From Ditylenchus dipsaci (lineage: Eukaryota > Nematoda > Chromadorea > Rhabditida > Anguinidae): a stretch of DNA of 64,000 nt. The stretch spans positions 186,001 through 250,000 of the forward strand of contig SADC01000048.1 of assembly GCA_004194705.1 (NCBI GenBank). The letters run 5' to 3'. Within the stretch, counting starts at the first letter, position 1. The number at the start of each line of letters is the position of its first letter. A model generated the notes under the pieces. The model was not told where the DNA came from, searched no databases, and saw nothing but the letters and a program-made list of their open reading frames with translations. Shown here in pieces: positions 23,247 to 33,713 of the stretch. The translations under genes were made by a program, and so were the position numbers.

Positions 23247-23639
23247 TGTTTTAATTTTTTTTCAACGCGTAATCTAATTTCTTTGACTCTTCTTTGTACT
23301 TAAAAATTTTACACAAGACTCCTTGGAAATCCTTAAAGATTGTAACATTTTCAGCAACGAAAAACTAAAAAAAAGAATTAAAAACCTGTATCAGATATTT
23401 TCGATAACATCTGTGAAATATAATTGTAAGACTTGGTATTTTATGATAACGCTTAGTCAGAAATACATAATTTATTGTGAATAAAAGTTACTAGAAGTTC
23501 TTTGGAATAATTTTTAATTTTCACGCCTTTTTACTAAAGCTGCGCAAAGATCAGATCATTTCAGATCAACATGACAGAGACAGTTGTCTAAATAAGCAAA
23601 CTTTGCATTTTAAGCCAAAACATTTGCAGAAATTCGATT

Positions 23640-23884
23640 TATCATATTTCCTTTAATAAGCGCCCACCCCTAGCTTTGAACACCTATATCTCAGCCGAGA
23701 GAGAATATTTGGCAAAGCTGTTTAATGCATTTTCTTAGCTCCCACGATTCTACCGATTCCACGTTTTAATTTTGAAAAATCACCTAAAAATCCTGAGATC
23801 GACCCGAAATTTTCAGATTTTCGGGGGTTTGAAATATAGGCCATGGGCTCGTCCATGCGCTCTAATTAGAGGAAATACGGTATA
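23640..23884. mobile_element. MITE, TACCGTATTT family (one degenerate end)
   Basis: TATCATATTTCCTTTAATAA at the left and AATTAGAGGAAATACGGTAT at the right. Downstream of the Tudor gene. Confidence 0.6.
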
Positions 23885-24340
23885 TAATTTGAAAATAACT
23901 TGGTTCGCTCAGAATGACCACTTCCATCACCCCCCCCCCCCATCGAGCGGCAAAAGTCATTGAAAATTGGTTTTTTGGGAGTTTAATTAACGGGCGGGGA
24001 TAAAAAAATTTCGAAAAAGCGGTTGCCCAAATTAGAATTCCACTTTAATTGGCTTAATCGCTCAGAATTTCACTACCAAACATCCCAAACCACTCTGAAC
24101 ACTGATTTAGAGTTGTTAAATACTGTTTTTAAAACACTGGCTGAAAGAGTTTAGACTGGTTCAGAATGGATCGGGATGTACGGTGGTAGAATCCTAATCA
24201 ATTGAGCCTACCACAGTGCAATGCTGATGCCCGCGTTCACTTTGTTTGCCTCCCCATAAGTGTATCCCCAAAACCAAATTTTAGTGACTTTTGGCCACTC
24301 TGGGTCCCATTTTGAGCGATCCAAGATATTTTCAGACCAT

Positions 24341-24528
24341 ATACCGTATTTCCTTTGATAGCAGCAACCCTTCCCCTTCATAACTTCAAGTAGAGTTTTC
24401 GAAAATCTAACAGGCGCTTTTTACAGAGCCTAAAAAGGGGGATAAAATAAATTTTTTTTAAATTTTTAGGATACCCTCTAGGGGGAGGGCTTATGATAGG
24501 AGGGGGCTTCTATTAGAGGAAATACGGT
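24341..24528. mobile_element. MITE, TACCGTATTT family
   Basis: TACCGTATTTCCTTTGATAG at the left, CTATTAGAGGAAATACGGTG at the right. Flanking 23.9-24.9 kb has no exon I can support. Confidence 0.65.
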
Positions 24529-25009
24529 GTTTTATCAAGTGCTTATTGCTCTTTTGCTGCTAAGAAATAAGATTGGGACTAAAAATTCTAAAAAATAAGA
24601 TCTGGAGTCTAAAAATAAACACGAATCTTATAAATAAGGACATTCCGGAGTCCTGTGACAAATCCAATCCTGTCAAAATTTCGCCTTGAATTTTGACTTG
24701 TTGACTTAGTCTAGTTTGACTACTATATTTGTCATGTCGATCTGGAATTTGCACAACCCTGCTTTTCACATCAAAACTATTCAAGAACTCACAATATTGC
24801 ATTTATAAAGTAGTTTTGTTTTCGAAAATATTTTTATCAAAAAAACAGCTTGTGCACCTTTTAAGATTTTTTGATGGTCAGCCAGTTGAGCATTAGTATT
24901 AGAAGTATATAAACTGCCCGTTTGGCGAACTGAAAAGCAAGAAAAGAAGGAAGTAGGGGATATGAATTGTAACCAAACTACTCTCTCCTTTCCAATAAAT
25001 AATAGAGAT

Positions 25010-25132
25010 GAATGGATGGCGATCAACCAGCAACAACACTAGACAACAACAACTACCACCAAGGACACCATTTATGTGCAGTGCATCGGGTGCTCCAGCA
25101 CCCGTGACGTCGCTTTCCTTCTTTTGAAAGAT
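25010..25132 (+). CDS. Possible first exon, Gln/Pro-rich
   Basis: From the ATG at 25010 there are 40 codons of non-repetitive, protein-like sequence (NNTRQQQLPPRTPF, then ASGAPAP) before a TGA. A GTGACG after the Ala-Pro codons could be a donor. The composition is GC-richer than its surroundings. I could not connect it to a following exon, so it may be a stand-alone chance frame. Confidence 0.25.
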
Positions 25133-25302
25133 GCACTTCTTCTACTAACTAACCGTTCCTAACTTCTCATCATCCAATAAATGGCGAGACTTTTCTTTCA
25201 TTCCATTTTCTTATTCCTTGATTTAAGTATTTGCAGGTGGGCACAAATTAAACTTTAGACTATAATCGTTAGCAGAATCTTTGTTTGTAATTTTTTTAGT
25301 AT

Positions 25303-25425
25303 TACAGTCTTCTTTCGATTTAGTGTAGCTACCGGGGACCCGAAACACATAGCCAAAACGAGATATATACACTAAATCAAAAAATACACTGAATCGAGAC
25401 TACACTAAATCGAGAGTGGACTGTA
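25303..25425. mobile_element. Short pogo-like MITE
   Basis: TACAGTCTTCTTTCGATTTA and TAAATCGAGAGTGGACTGTA are inverted ends with TA borders, 123 bp in all. Confidence 0.7.
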
Positions 25426-25680
25426 AAAGCACATGGTATCGCAAAATTGTTTGATAATCTTAAATGTCTGTAACTTTTTTTCTGTGCTAAATTTCAACAA
25501 ACGGTTTTTTAATCGTTTAAAAAAATATACATTTCATTTCGGAAATATTATCACGATGCCTCGTCCTTGTGTTTTTTTGTTTTATCTTCGTCTGGATACA
25601 TAAACTCCAAAATTCGGTCAGTCTAGTCCCGATATTTTTGTAAAAAATGGTTTTGACATTATCTTTGATCGGCTAATTGG

Positions 25681-26710
25681 GGATGGGACATTTCACCGCG
25701 GCGACATTTCACCGCCTACGACATTTCACCGCGAGACATTTCACCGCCGCGACATTTCACCGCCGAATTTTAAATGTCTCTTGTACAGTCAACCCTCGAT
25801 AAACCGGCACCCAAGGTTGGTCCCCAGGTGTGCCGGTTTATCAAAAGTGGCGCTTTATCGGTGGTAATTAATAAATTGTGGTTAAATAATCGTTTTCGTC
25901 TTCTCGCTCAGTGTTAGATCAATATTTATGCACTATATTTTAGGTGAGCCAGATAAGAGCAATGGTATGCGTGGTTCGGTTATTAGTTTGAAAATCGATG
26001 ACTATCCTCTTTAGGAGTTGTATTTCGAGGTGATAAGAAAGAAGACGCACTTGTTCGTCCAAATATCCGGCACTTCCACGGTCACAGATTTGAAAAAGAT
26101 GATCGAAGGGTGTTGAAGGTGTTATTATTCAAAGTTATTAGTTTTTTATATTGGATTATTGAGTTTGCAGGTCGTTTCAGAAAAACAGGTACTAAAAAGC
26201 CAAGCAATTCGAAGCTATCTCGTTGGACCAAGCTGGACGACAGTTGAACCTTGCAACAAGCTGGATTTGACTCCGAAAGTGATGCCTTGCCTCATTCGCC
26301 TTGCCTCAATCCCAAATAAACAACAGAGAAACAAGAGCAATTAGAGGCAACTCCAACGGCATTAGTGTCCGACAGTTAAACGGGCCTCCAGGCTAGAAAA
26401 AATCGATGTCCCGCATAAAGTGAAAAGGCTGTGATTATAATCACGTCAAAGAGGCATACCAGCGACTCACATGACAGAAGGGAAGGCAGCTTTTCGGGTA
26501 ATATTTGATTTGACCGTAGAAAACTAAGTTTTGAGTTTTGGCCGTTGATGAAGAAGCATTCAAGGTGAATCGAGACCATTAAGTACAGAAAGGCCATGAA
26601 AAAGTTGGTTAAAACCGTTAAAGGTAGATCTCGACCATTGGCTAGAGATATAAGCTAGAGAAATGAAATTCGGCGGTGAAATGTCGTAGGCGGTGAAATG
26701 TCGTATACCC
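25681..26710. mobile_element. Pack-MULE-like element carrying Elongin B exons
   Basis: GCTAATTGG is duplicated exactly at 25672-25680 and 26711-26719, a 9-bp target duplication typical of Mutator-like elements. The ends are GGATGGGACATTTCACCGC and, inverted, GGGTATACGACATTTCACCGCC. The left end has five GACATTTCACCGC iterations and the right end two. A one-sided pogo end (25790, ACAGTCAACCCTCGATAAAC) and the Elongin B-like exons are the cargo. No transposase is present. It was inserted into another inverted repeat (GGTCAGTCTAGTCC at 25617 and its inverse at about 26740). Confidence 0.78.
25962..26319 (+). pseudogene. ELOB: Elongin B-like gene copy inside a transposon
   Basis: Elongin B is a ubiquitin-like partner of Elongin C in Cullin-RING ligases. 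The start codon is alone in exon 1: ATG at 25962-25964, then a 50-bp intron, exon 2 at 26015-26118 (ELYFEVIRKKTHLF..., STVTDLKKMIEG), a 52-bp intron, and exon 3 from 26171. IRxxKT, STVxxLKxxIEG, LDD and TLQQAGF blocks match Elongin B in order. Three breaks occur: one G short in GGG near 26108 (restores EGVLK), one A short in the AAAAA run near 26195 (restores KKP), and an in-frame TGA between LDD and TL. The family's central and C-terminal parts (PQAPA onward) are missing. Introns are kept, so this is not a retrocopy. It lies wholly between the inverted ends of the element at 25681-26710. Confidence 0.68.
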
Positions 26711-26879
26711 GCTAATTGGAATCCTTACAATTTTCAGGACTAGACTGACCGAAAGACAGCTGGCAAAAAAGGTTACAATTGTGGGTAAAAAGTGTCTGAT
26801 CTAGCTCGGGATCGAACTTGGGAAGGTACCGTTATATCGGAACCCCACTGTACATGAAAGAAAATTTATATTTTCTAAT

Positions 26880-27254
26880 ATGCCGTATTTTTTCTAATAA
26901 GACCCCTGCTCGTATAAGCGTCCCCCTTAATGCTACGTTCAGAACGTATCCGCATTCACACCGCATCCGCATGCAAGTGATAACGCATGCGGATGGTAAC
27001 GTAAAGTGAAGCGGCCAAAGTTGCGAATGCGGTGAGGATGCGGACAAAAAACGGATCATTGTGTGCGCGCCTTAACTTGTTTTCATTTATTGTTTGGGCT
27101 GTGTAAAAATGCCTTGAGTGATTTAAAAAATCTAACTGGCCTCTTTTACACAGCCCAAAAAGAATGAAAACAGAAGTTTAAGATCACTTGAAGTTTGAAA
27201 AAATCCTATGCCTCTAATTACTTACCCGAGGGAGAAATTAGAGGAAATACGGTG
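26880..27254. mobile_element. MITE, TACCGTATTT family
   Basis: ATGCCGTATTTTTTCTAATA at the left, AAATTAGAGGAAATACGGTG at the right. Inside is a GCATGCGGAT-rich inverted stretch (26935-27060). Confidence 0.6.
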
Positions 27255-28930
27255 TTCGCAAAACACCGTTTGTCAAAATTCGGCCTAAGAAAAGGTTACG
27301 GGCATTTTAAATCACAGAAATCATTAGGATAAATGAAAAAATTAGGATAAACTATTCAAATTGACCTGGAATTTCTTTTCGGTAAAATAAGACCCGCATA
27401 ATTGATTGACCAGGTTTCCCGAAATGGGGAGCTTCACTGAATTTCAGTAAAAAACTGTATGATATAAAATAAGGTTTTTTCATTTGGGAGTTTATATTTT
27501 TGGAAGTGTTTTGAACCGTGACGACTCATAACTTTTTAATGTAAATAGGAATCACATTGCTGACCACAGTAGTGCGGAGCTAGTTGTAGTAATACTATTT
27601 AATCACTTCCGGCATAAATTTCACTTGCAAAAAGTCATTGCCAACCTTCGAATATTATCAAAATACGAAAAGTTTTTTCATTCCAAAAGTCCAAAACAAG
27701 TACCATCTATAAAAGTGCACCTCATTTTATGTCCAAACAACAAACATTTTGGCCCTAATAAAATAATAAATTTGTTAAACCATACACAAACAAACTTTTT
27801 CCCTTATGATCCTCCATATTTGCCATGCTGTAAAACCTATTGACTTTGATTGGGCAGCGGACTTTGGTCAGCAAAACACGCTGCTCTTTTCCCTTACACA
27901 TTTATCTATCAACATCATCAAAGACCATCTTTTGAGGAATTGCACTTTTAGAATAGTACTACACGTTCGCCAGGTTTTTTTTATTCTGAGATAATATGAA
28001 ATATATTTGAAAAAATCGGCTATTTGTTCTTGGCTTCTCTGATGATGTTAATATTTTTACGGACTTCAAGGACAGCTATATGAAATAAAAACCGCGTTTG
28101 TTTTTCGTGAGCAAAAAAATCGGGAGGAGAGTTAATAGAGTGAATACTGTATATTATACGAGGAATCCTATAGTTATTAACATACAGCTATCGACGGGGC
28201 ACAACTGACTCAGAATGTGTGAGATATATAAGCCTAGACTTAGCATCACCTTCTCTTATCTATAGAAATATTTTTTTATAAAACGATATTTTCAGCGAAA
28301 AAGTTCAGGAATCCTAAAAAAGATTTTGCTCGATTCTTAATCGAGTGAGCTAAATCTAGATTTTGCTCGCGAAAAAATCGAGAAATTTCTTGAGAATTTT
28401 CTTATTGGCCAACCCTACCGTCAATATAAATAGTTATAGCCAAAATATGGATTCGCCAGTTCACATTGTCATTTATTCAAAGACATGGGAAGAATAAATT
28501 TGTGCCCTTTGGAGCTGCGCGCATACAGTTTGTGGCAATTCAGCTATTTTAAATTGATCCAACTTTTTGCTCCACGATTTTGACTTCTTTTGACACCAAA
28601 ATATCACAATTTAACAAAATGCATCAGCACTATTTCAATTGTCACAAGATTAACTGGCACAATTTTTAATTGGCACAAACTAAAGTGGCACTGTTGCGCC
28701 TAACAAAATTCGCACAATTCAAAAGAGCACTATTTTTTCCTCCCATTGGTCACCACGTCTGTTTACGATCAATTTTAAACCAATTTTTCAAAAACTTATT
28801 TTATGCTGAATTGCCACATACCTTGTACTGCACATATACTTTACTTCGTTCTAAAAGATCAGAAGCCGAACCATATATTTAAAATAATACATTTGTATCT
28901 TATTAGTTTGACTTGTTCATGCAAAACTTG
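27255..28930. other. AT-rich stretch without supported genes
   Basis: Only short frames of low-complexity Lys/Phe/Leu composition are seen on either strand. There are no clear terminal repeats, apart from a GAATACTGTA terminus fragment near 28140. It may be intron or intergenic. Confidence 0.4.
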
Positions 28931-28933
28931 CAG

Positions 28934-29066
28934 GTGGAATACACCACCAATTGGTTTGTTCCTTCCATTTTGGAATTTCCGCTGGTTTACTGACTGCAGC
29001 AGTAGCAGGACTTGTGTGTGTGATGGAAGTGATAAACCCACAACCATCACTCGCCTTGCTTGGTTA
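28934..29066 (+). CDS. Possible exon of a membrane protein
   Basis: After a CTTGCAG acceptor the frame reads GIHHQLVCSFHFGIS then a 20-residue apolar segment (AGLLTAAVAGLVCVM) and EVINPQPSLALL, ending at a possible GTTAAC donor. In the same frame beyond an in-frame TAA more apolar sequence follows to 29370. It looks like a transmembrane exon, but family and partners are unknown. It could belong to the same gene as 30257-30680 or 33288-33713. Confidence 0.3.
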
Positions 29067-29516
29067 ACTCGCATCTTTATGTCTTTTTCCAATTCTTTCC
29101 TTTTTCCTACCAACAATTTCTGTTTTGATAGGTTTAATGGGTAGTAGTAGGTTTGTCGTCGTCAAAAATTTATTCTACCACTTCTACTATTTTTTTATTG
29201 GAATTTGGGGTGTCGAAGGGCTGACTACTTCCAGTTTTGGGCCTGGATGGCTGTGTACTTGCCATTCACGTGTGTTTGTTTTGTTTTTGACGGCAAAGTC
29301 CATTTACCTTTTTTGTTTTATTTTTGTTAGTTTATTGTTGAAATGGGGTTTTTCGGAAGTTTCAAGATAGTTTTCTTACGTTTTGAGTTTTTATTAGGTC
29401 TCTAAAGTGCAGAAATTTAATTTTTCAATAATTAAAAATTACTATTTCGTCAGAGCCTTTTAATACAAATGCAAAAACTGAGCTTTTGTATTTTTTCTAA
29501 ACATTATAATACCTCC

Positions 29517-29661
29517 TAGGGTTGCTGAATTTAGCGAGCAGAATCTTTTTGGAGAATATTCGCGAGAATATGCGCGCAGAGTCCCTTATAAAAAAGCTAA
29601 AAAGAATTTTTCCTAAAAATCCGAGAATATTCTCGAAGGAGTTAACTATTCAGCAACCCTA
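29517..29661. mobile_element. hAT MITE with TAGGGTTG ends
   Basis: TAGGGTTGCTGAAT and its inverse ATTCAGCAACCCTA bound 145 bp; ATACCTCC is duplicated exactly on both sides (29509-29516, 29662-29669). The interior is itself a palindrome of GAGAATATTC units. Confidence 0.82.
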
Positions 29662-30256
29662 ATACCTCCTTCTCTAAATTTAAAATCCTGTTTTTGGCGT
29701 TCCGCTTTTTTAAGAAGACCCGACGCAAATTGTGACCCAAATTTTAGCTCAAGTCGCTAGCCACAATTGGTGTGGTCAACCTCACAATTTGGATGGCTGA
29801 CGCCATACCTGTCCACGGGCTTAAATTTCAGACTGGTGCGAACTTTTTTTATTCTGCCACCGCGCGAAGCATAAAAGATTAAAAAGTTGAGGCCCGACGA
29901 GAGCCCGGGTATGATGGTATAATTATAGCCAATACAGTCGGTTCTTAACTAAAAAATTGAACTAAAAATTTTAGTCTGAACTTATCAATTTGTTTTTTTT
30001 GAATAGTTGAAAAGGGTTATTTATCAGACTTTTTGGTTGGTTTTGTGTGTCCACTACTCTTACTCAATTGCTTCTTGCTTGTCTTATCAGAAATAAAAAA
30101 ACTAATTTTATGTTTTTTTCTCGATAATGGTTGTGTTTTCAAATCTTAACAAAAGAAAAAGTTTTGATTTTTTCTTGTTTTTTTTATTTTACAATTTTTC
30201 ATTTTTTTAACTTTTTCTGGCAAGCTTTAAACTTTTTTACGTACTGTGTGTAGTAT

Positions 30257-30680
30257 TTAACAATAATTCACAAGAGTCAGAAAGATTACGAAATTTCGTC
30301 GAAAAAATTAAATGTCTACAACTTTTCAATACCAAAAAGTTCACGAAATTGTTTGTTGTAGATTTGTTCATTGACTGTGATGCTGGTGCACCTCCATACT
30401 TTGATCTGTGCCCACTAAACCATAAATCAGTGCAGTAAAGGGAGTTCAGTTGCACCCAACTCCTACCGCAGTCTATGGCTTGCGGCAGCAACCACTCAAA
30501 ATCTCCCTTTTATTTCCATGATAGAGCAGAAGAATACTTTTGTTGCTGTATTCAACAGCCAATAGTATGGGGTTGGTCCACTCTTCTCAACCAAAAACTG
30601 GTGGTTGTCGCAGCAAGTAGACAAATAATTTTTAGTGCAAAAATTTGCGGAATCATTTCTATAATTTCTCATTACTAACT
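30257..30680 (+). CDS. Possible exon pair, unrecognised Cys-rich protein
   Basis: The frame opens after GTGTGTAG and reads FNNNSQESERLRNFV, KFTKLFVVDLFIDCD and GAPPYFDLCPLNHKS. A 42-bp GTGCAG...CCGCAG intron (about 30417-30460) would skip a TAA and continue ACGSNHSKSPFYFHD, EEYFCCCIQQPIVWGW up to a TAA near 30680. The mixed composition in otherwise AT-rich DNA suggests coding. No family is recognised, and the short intron is inferred from the frame. Confidence 0.33.
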
Positions 30681-30727
30681 GTTTTATTAGTATTAAGTTT
30701 AGGAATTAAAAGAGGGCGAAAGCCATT

Positions 30728-31024
30728 TAGGTTTGAAAATTCGGCCCTGGCTGCGCAGTGGATAAGTGTTTGTGTTTTATGGCCCAAAATGGTGCGCATG
30801 TTCCATCCCACCTGGTTGCACACTATTTATTTTGGTTTGTTTGACCAATGTTTAAGGTAAATTGAGATCGCTGATTCTGAGTCTGGCGCTAAAGAAGTCG
30901 AATTAGCCCGATAAGTTTGTCAAAACAAGCCAAAATAGATATGGGATCGAACCTGTTCACCATTTCTCGCCATAAAACACAAATGCTTAACCACTGCGCA
31001 ACCGAGGCCGAATTTTCAAACCCA
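30728..31024. repeat. Inverted pair of tRNA-derived SINE-like units
   Basis: The right arm, read on the minus strand, goes GCGCAGTGGTTAAGCATTTG ... AACAGGTTCGATCCCAT, with good A-box and B-box spacing. The left arm (30750) repeats GCGCAGTGGATAAGTGTTTG in the opposite orientation. The outer arms TAGGTTTGAAAATTCGGCC pair as well. Not a functional tRNA: no acceptor stem can be drawn. Confidence 0.55.
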
Positions 31025-31139
31025 AACAGCTTTTTCCCCTCTTTTAAAAACTGTTTAGAATTTTTTTTAAATGTACATGCAATTGACGTGACTCTGCTGC
31101 ATCCAACTTCCCATAATCAATTTCCACCTTTGGACCATT

Positions 31140-32690
31140 AAATAAAATGGTGTTTTGTTGATTAAACTTAAAACATAGAGTATTTTCTCGAACAACTGCC
31201 TGAATCGTGTTTTTGAATAAATCGTGTTTTTAAAAAAATCTGTAAAACACTGTGTTTTTGTCTTAATTTTTATAGACTGGTATCAGGCAAATTACTTTGT
31301 AAATGATACTCTTTAAAAACTAATTCAAAAACACAATTCCAATAATACGGTTTCAAATAAGAGGGAAGATGACTTATTACAATAAGTGAAGTAAAATTTT
31401 TTTAACTATGCAAAATTATTTTTTGGATTTTGAGAGTTTTTTTAGTATTTTGACATAAATGCAACTTTGTTGTTTTTCATGTTTTGCAGTGGAAGCTCAT
31501 TATACGATACACATGTGACGTACAGAATTTTGCATTATACTTTTCTGAGTAATTTCAGTTAGATTCAAAATAGTACAGTGCTTGGTGAAAGGGCCATCAG
31601 ACAAGTTCTAATACCTTAAGAATTTGTCGAGCGAGACTTTGTAATATTTCAGAAAATATATTTGTCTTGGAACTTTCTTAGTCAAGGGGGCATTTTTATC
31701 ATCATTCGCAAACCATGTTCAAATGTTCTCTATGTAACTTTTATGCGCTAAAATCTATAAAAACTCTGTTTTCTGGCATTTTTGACACAAAACACCGATT
31801 TTATTATTATAAACTTTTGACTCGAATTTTACCAAAACCTTGATCTACCTTGGTCCCCAAGACAAAAAGTCAGCTTTTAGTCAAAAAAATTTTCAATAAA
31901 TTGATTTTTATGTAAAAAAGTGTCAGAAAACAATGTTTTTATCGTACAAAAATCTCTTAGAAGATGTTTAGACATCATTTACGTAAAATTGTAAAACGCC
32001 TCCCCCGGACTAAATAAGTGCCGTTGTTTTATTATATATTTTTTTGCTAGAAAACTAAAAGTCAGGACTGCACTGTTTGTCTTTCTAAATAGCCTTTTGA
32101 GATAAGGATTTTACTCAAAAAATCGATGTTGAAATAATAGACTGGAGAGCATTTATTATTTTATGAATTCACCATTATTTTCAACTGTAGACTATTTTTT
32201 TTCAGCAAATTTTCTCTATCAAAAGTATATAGTTTTGTGCCATGCAAATAGCTCGTTTATGTTTGCACATCTTTTATTTTCAAAAGCTAAAATTTTAGAA
32301 GGACAAATTTGCGAAAAAAATTTAAATTAAGTAAGTATGTTTTTAAAAAAATATTAATTTTTTCTGCTTTTTGCGTTATTGAAATTTGGATTGATCTATT
32401 GATTTTCTTTACAAATTTATGCTATATTTATTCAATAAATTTATATCATGAAGATTTTTAGTGGATCTTTAAGAGTGGAGGAAGGGAGACATCATGAGTT
32501 TTTGCCACATATTTTTTTTCCAAAACTATCTTATTTGCTTTTTTTCTGTAATTTTTTTTTCGTCGATCCTAGGGAAATTTTTTTTAGGCTTAATCCTTCT
32601 TTTTCTCTAAAATAGCCTCTAGAAACCATATTATTCAAAACTATAAAAATTGGAAAAACCATCTTGACATACTTGAATTTAAAACCAGAT
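31140..32690. other. AT-rich stretch, nothing recognisable
   Basis: No exon, RNA gene or paired repeat that I can support. Poly-T and poly-A runs dominate. Probably intron or intergenic DNA. Confidence 0.4.
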
Positions 32691-32719
32691 TGACAAAGCG
32701 CAGTCGGTAGAGGATGTGC

Positions 32720-33105
32720 TACAGTCTCCCCTCAAGTTCGTTCCCAATTAGGCTCCATCACTTTTTTTACCTCGATTTCTGAAGTCTTGTATCAAACCTG
32801 ATTCTACAGTCCTATCAGAAATATCGTACAGATATTTATTTTAAAAAAGTGGAAACTTTTTCCAGTAAGAGCCGCGCCTGTCGATATAACACGGCCACTT
32901 TTGAAAAATCGGTGGTGTTATATCGTGAGGCGCGAGTTTTACTGGCAAAAGTTTGAAACGACCGGTAAAATAAATATATGTATGATATTTTTAGTAGGGC
33001 TGTCGAGTCAGGCTTAACAAAAGACATCAAAATTGAGGTAAAAAAGTGACTGACCTTAGGCGGGAACGAACTTGAGGGGTGGTGTTATATCGAGAGTAGA
33101 CTGTA
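32720..33105. mobile_element. Pogo-like inverted-repeat element
   Basis: TACAGTCTCCCCTCAAGTTCG and the inverse ending GAGAGTAGACTGTA bound it, with CAAGTTCGTTCCC / GGGAACGAACTTG inside. TATATCGTGAGGCGC-type motifs are in the core. A tRNA-like GCGCAGTCGGTAGAGG lies just outside at 32700. Confidence 0.6.
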
Positions 33106-33287
33106 TTCGAAAAACGCAAAAAACAGCCATGTAAAATATTTAAATATCCTCAAACTTGAACAAAGAATGGTGGGGGTTATTTTAGAGGAAACACGGTACT
33201 CAATTTTTTGACCGAAAACTTGGCTCTAATGATTGTCTTGGCTATATAAGCTTTAATCTCTATACCCGAAAATTTCAAAGATTTTAG

Positions 33288-33713
33288 ATCCGCAATCAGC
33301 CTGAAGAAACACGCAAGGGCCAAGAAATCATCAAAAAGTATATTGAAAAAACGAGTAACCTTTTATGAAATTTTTAAATCACAAAAACTTGCTCATAATA
33401 TTTATTCTTTTCATAGTAAAGTGGTACACAATACTGTCCATAATTTTGTTGGTAAAAAATTAAAAATTTTAACAATTTAAATGTTCAGGTAGCTATTCCT
33501 AAGCCATCGGCTACAGCTGAAGCTTTATTTTTACAAAATTATTTATTGGAAGATTGTGGATCAATAGCCTGCAAAGATGAGGTAACAAATTTCCTCTTTT
33601 ATCAATTTAAAATCTTACACTCAAATTAGACTCCTACAATAGAAGAAAAAAACTATATCCAGAAAGCATATAAATTATTTGAAATTTCAATTTCGAGAGA
33701 AAAAATCGTGTAA
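33288..33713 (+). CDS. Unrecognised gene, last three exons
   Basis: Three exons join in consistent phase: 33288-33354 (QPEETRKGQEIIKKYIEK), 33493-33581 (PKPSATAEALFLQNY, LEDCGSIACKDE) and 33630-33713 (TPTIEEKNYIQKAYKLF, stop TAA). Introns are 138 bp and 48 bp with GT-AG borders. The peptide is charged and helical with two Cys. I do not recognise it. Upstream exons probably lie in the repeat-rich 29-33 kb stretch. Confidence 0.5.

Noticed and set aside
28859..29116. 85-codon minus-strand frame with a charged N-terminus (KRKELEKDIKMRVNQ)
   Set aside because: It lacks splice context and overlaps a plus-strand exon candidate after a strong acceptor. I could not decide firmly, so only the plus-strand exon is listed, at low confidence.
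32695..32760. tRNA-like GCGCAGTCGGTAGAGG
   Set aside because: The following bases belong to a pogo-like terminus, and no cloverleaf forms.
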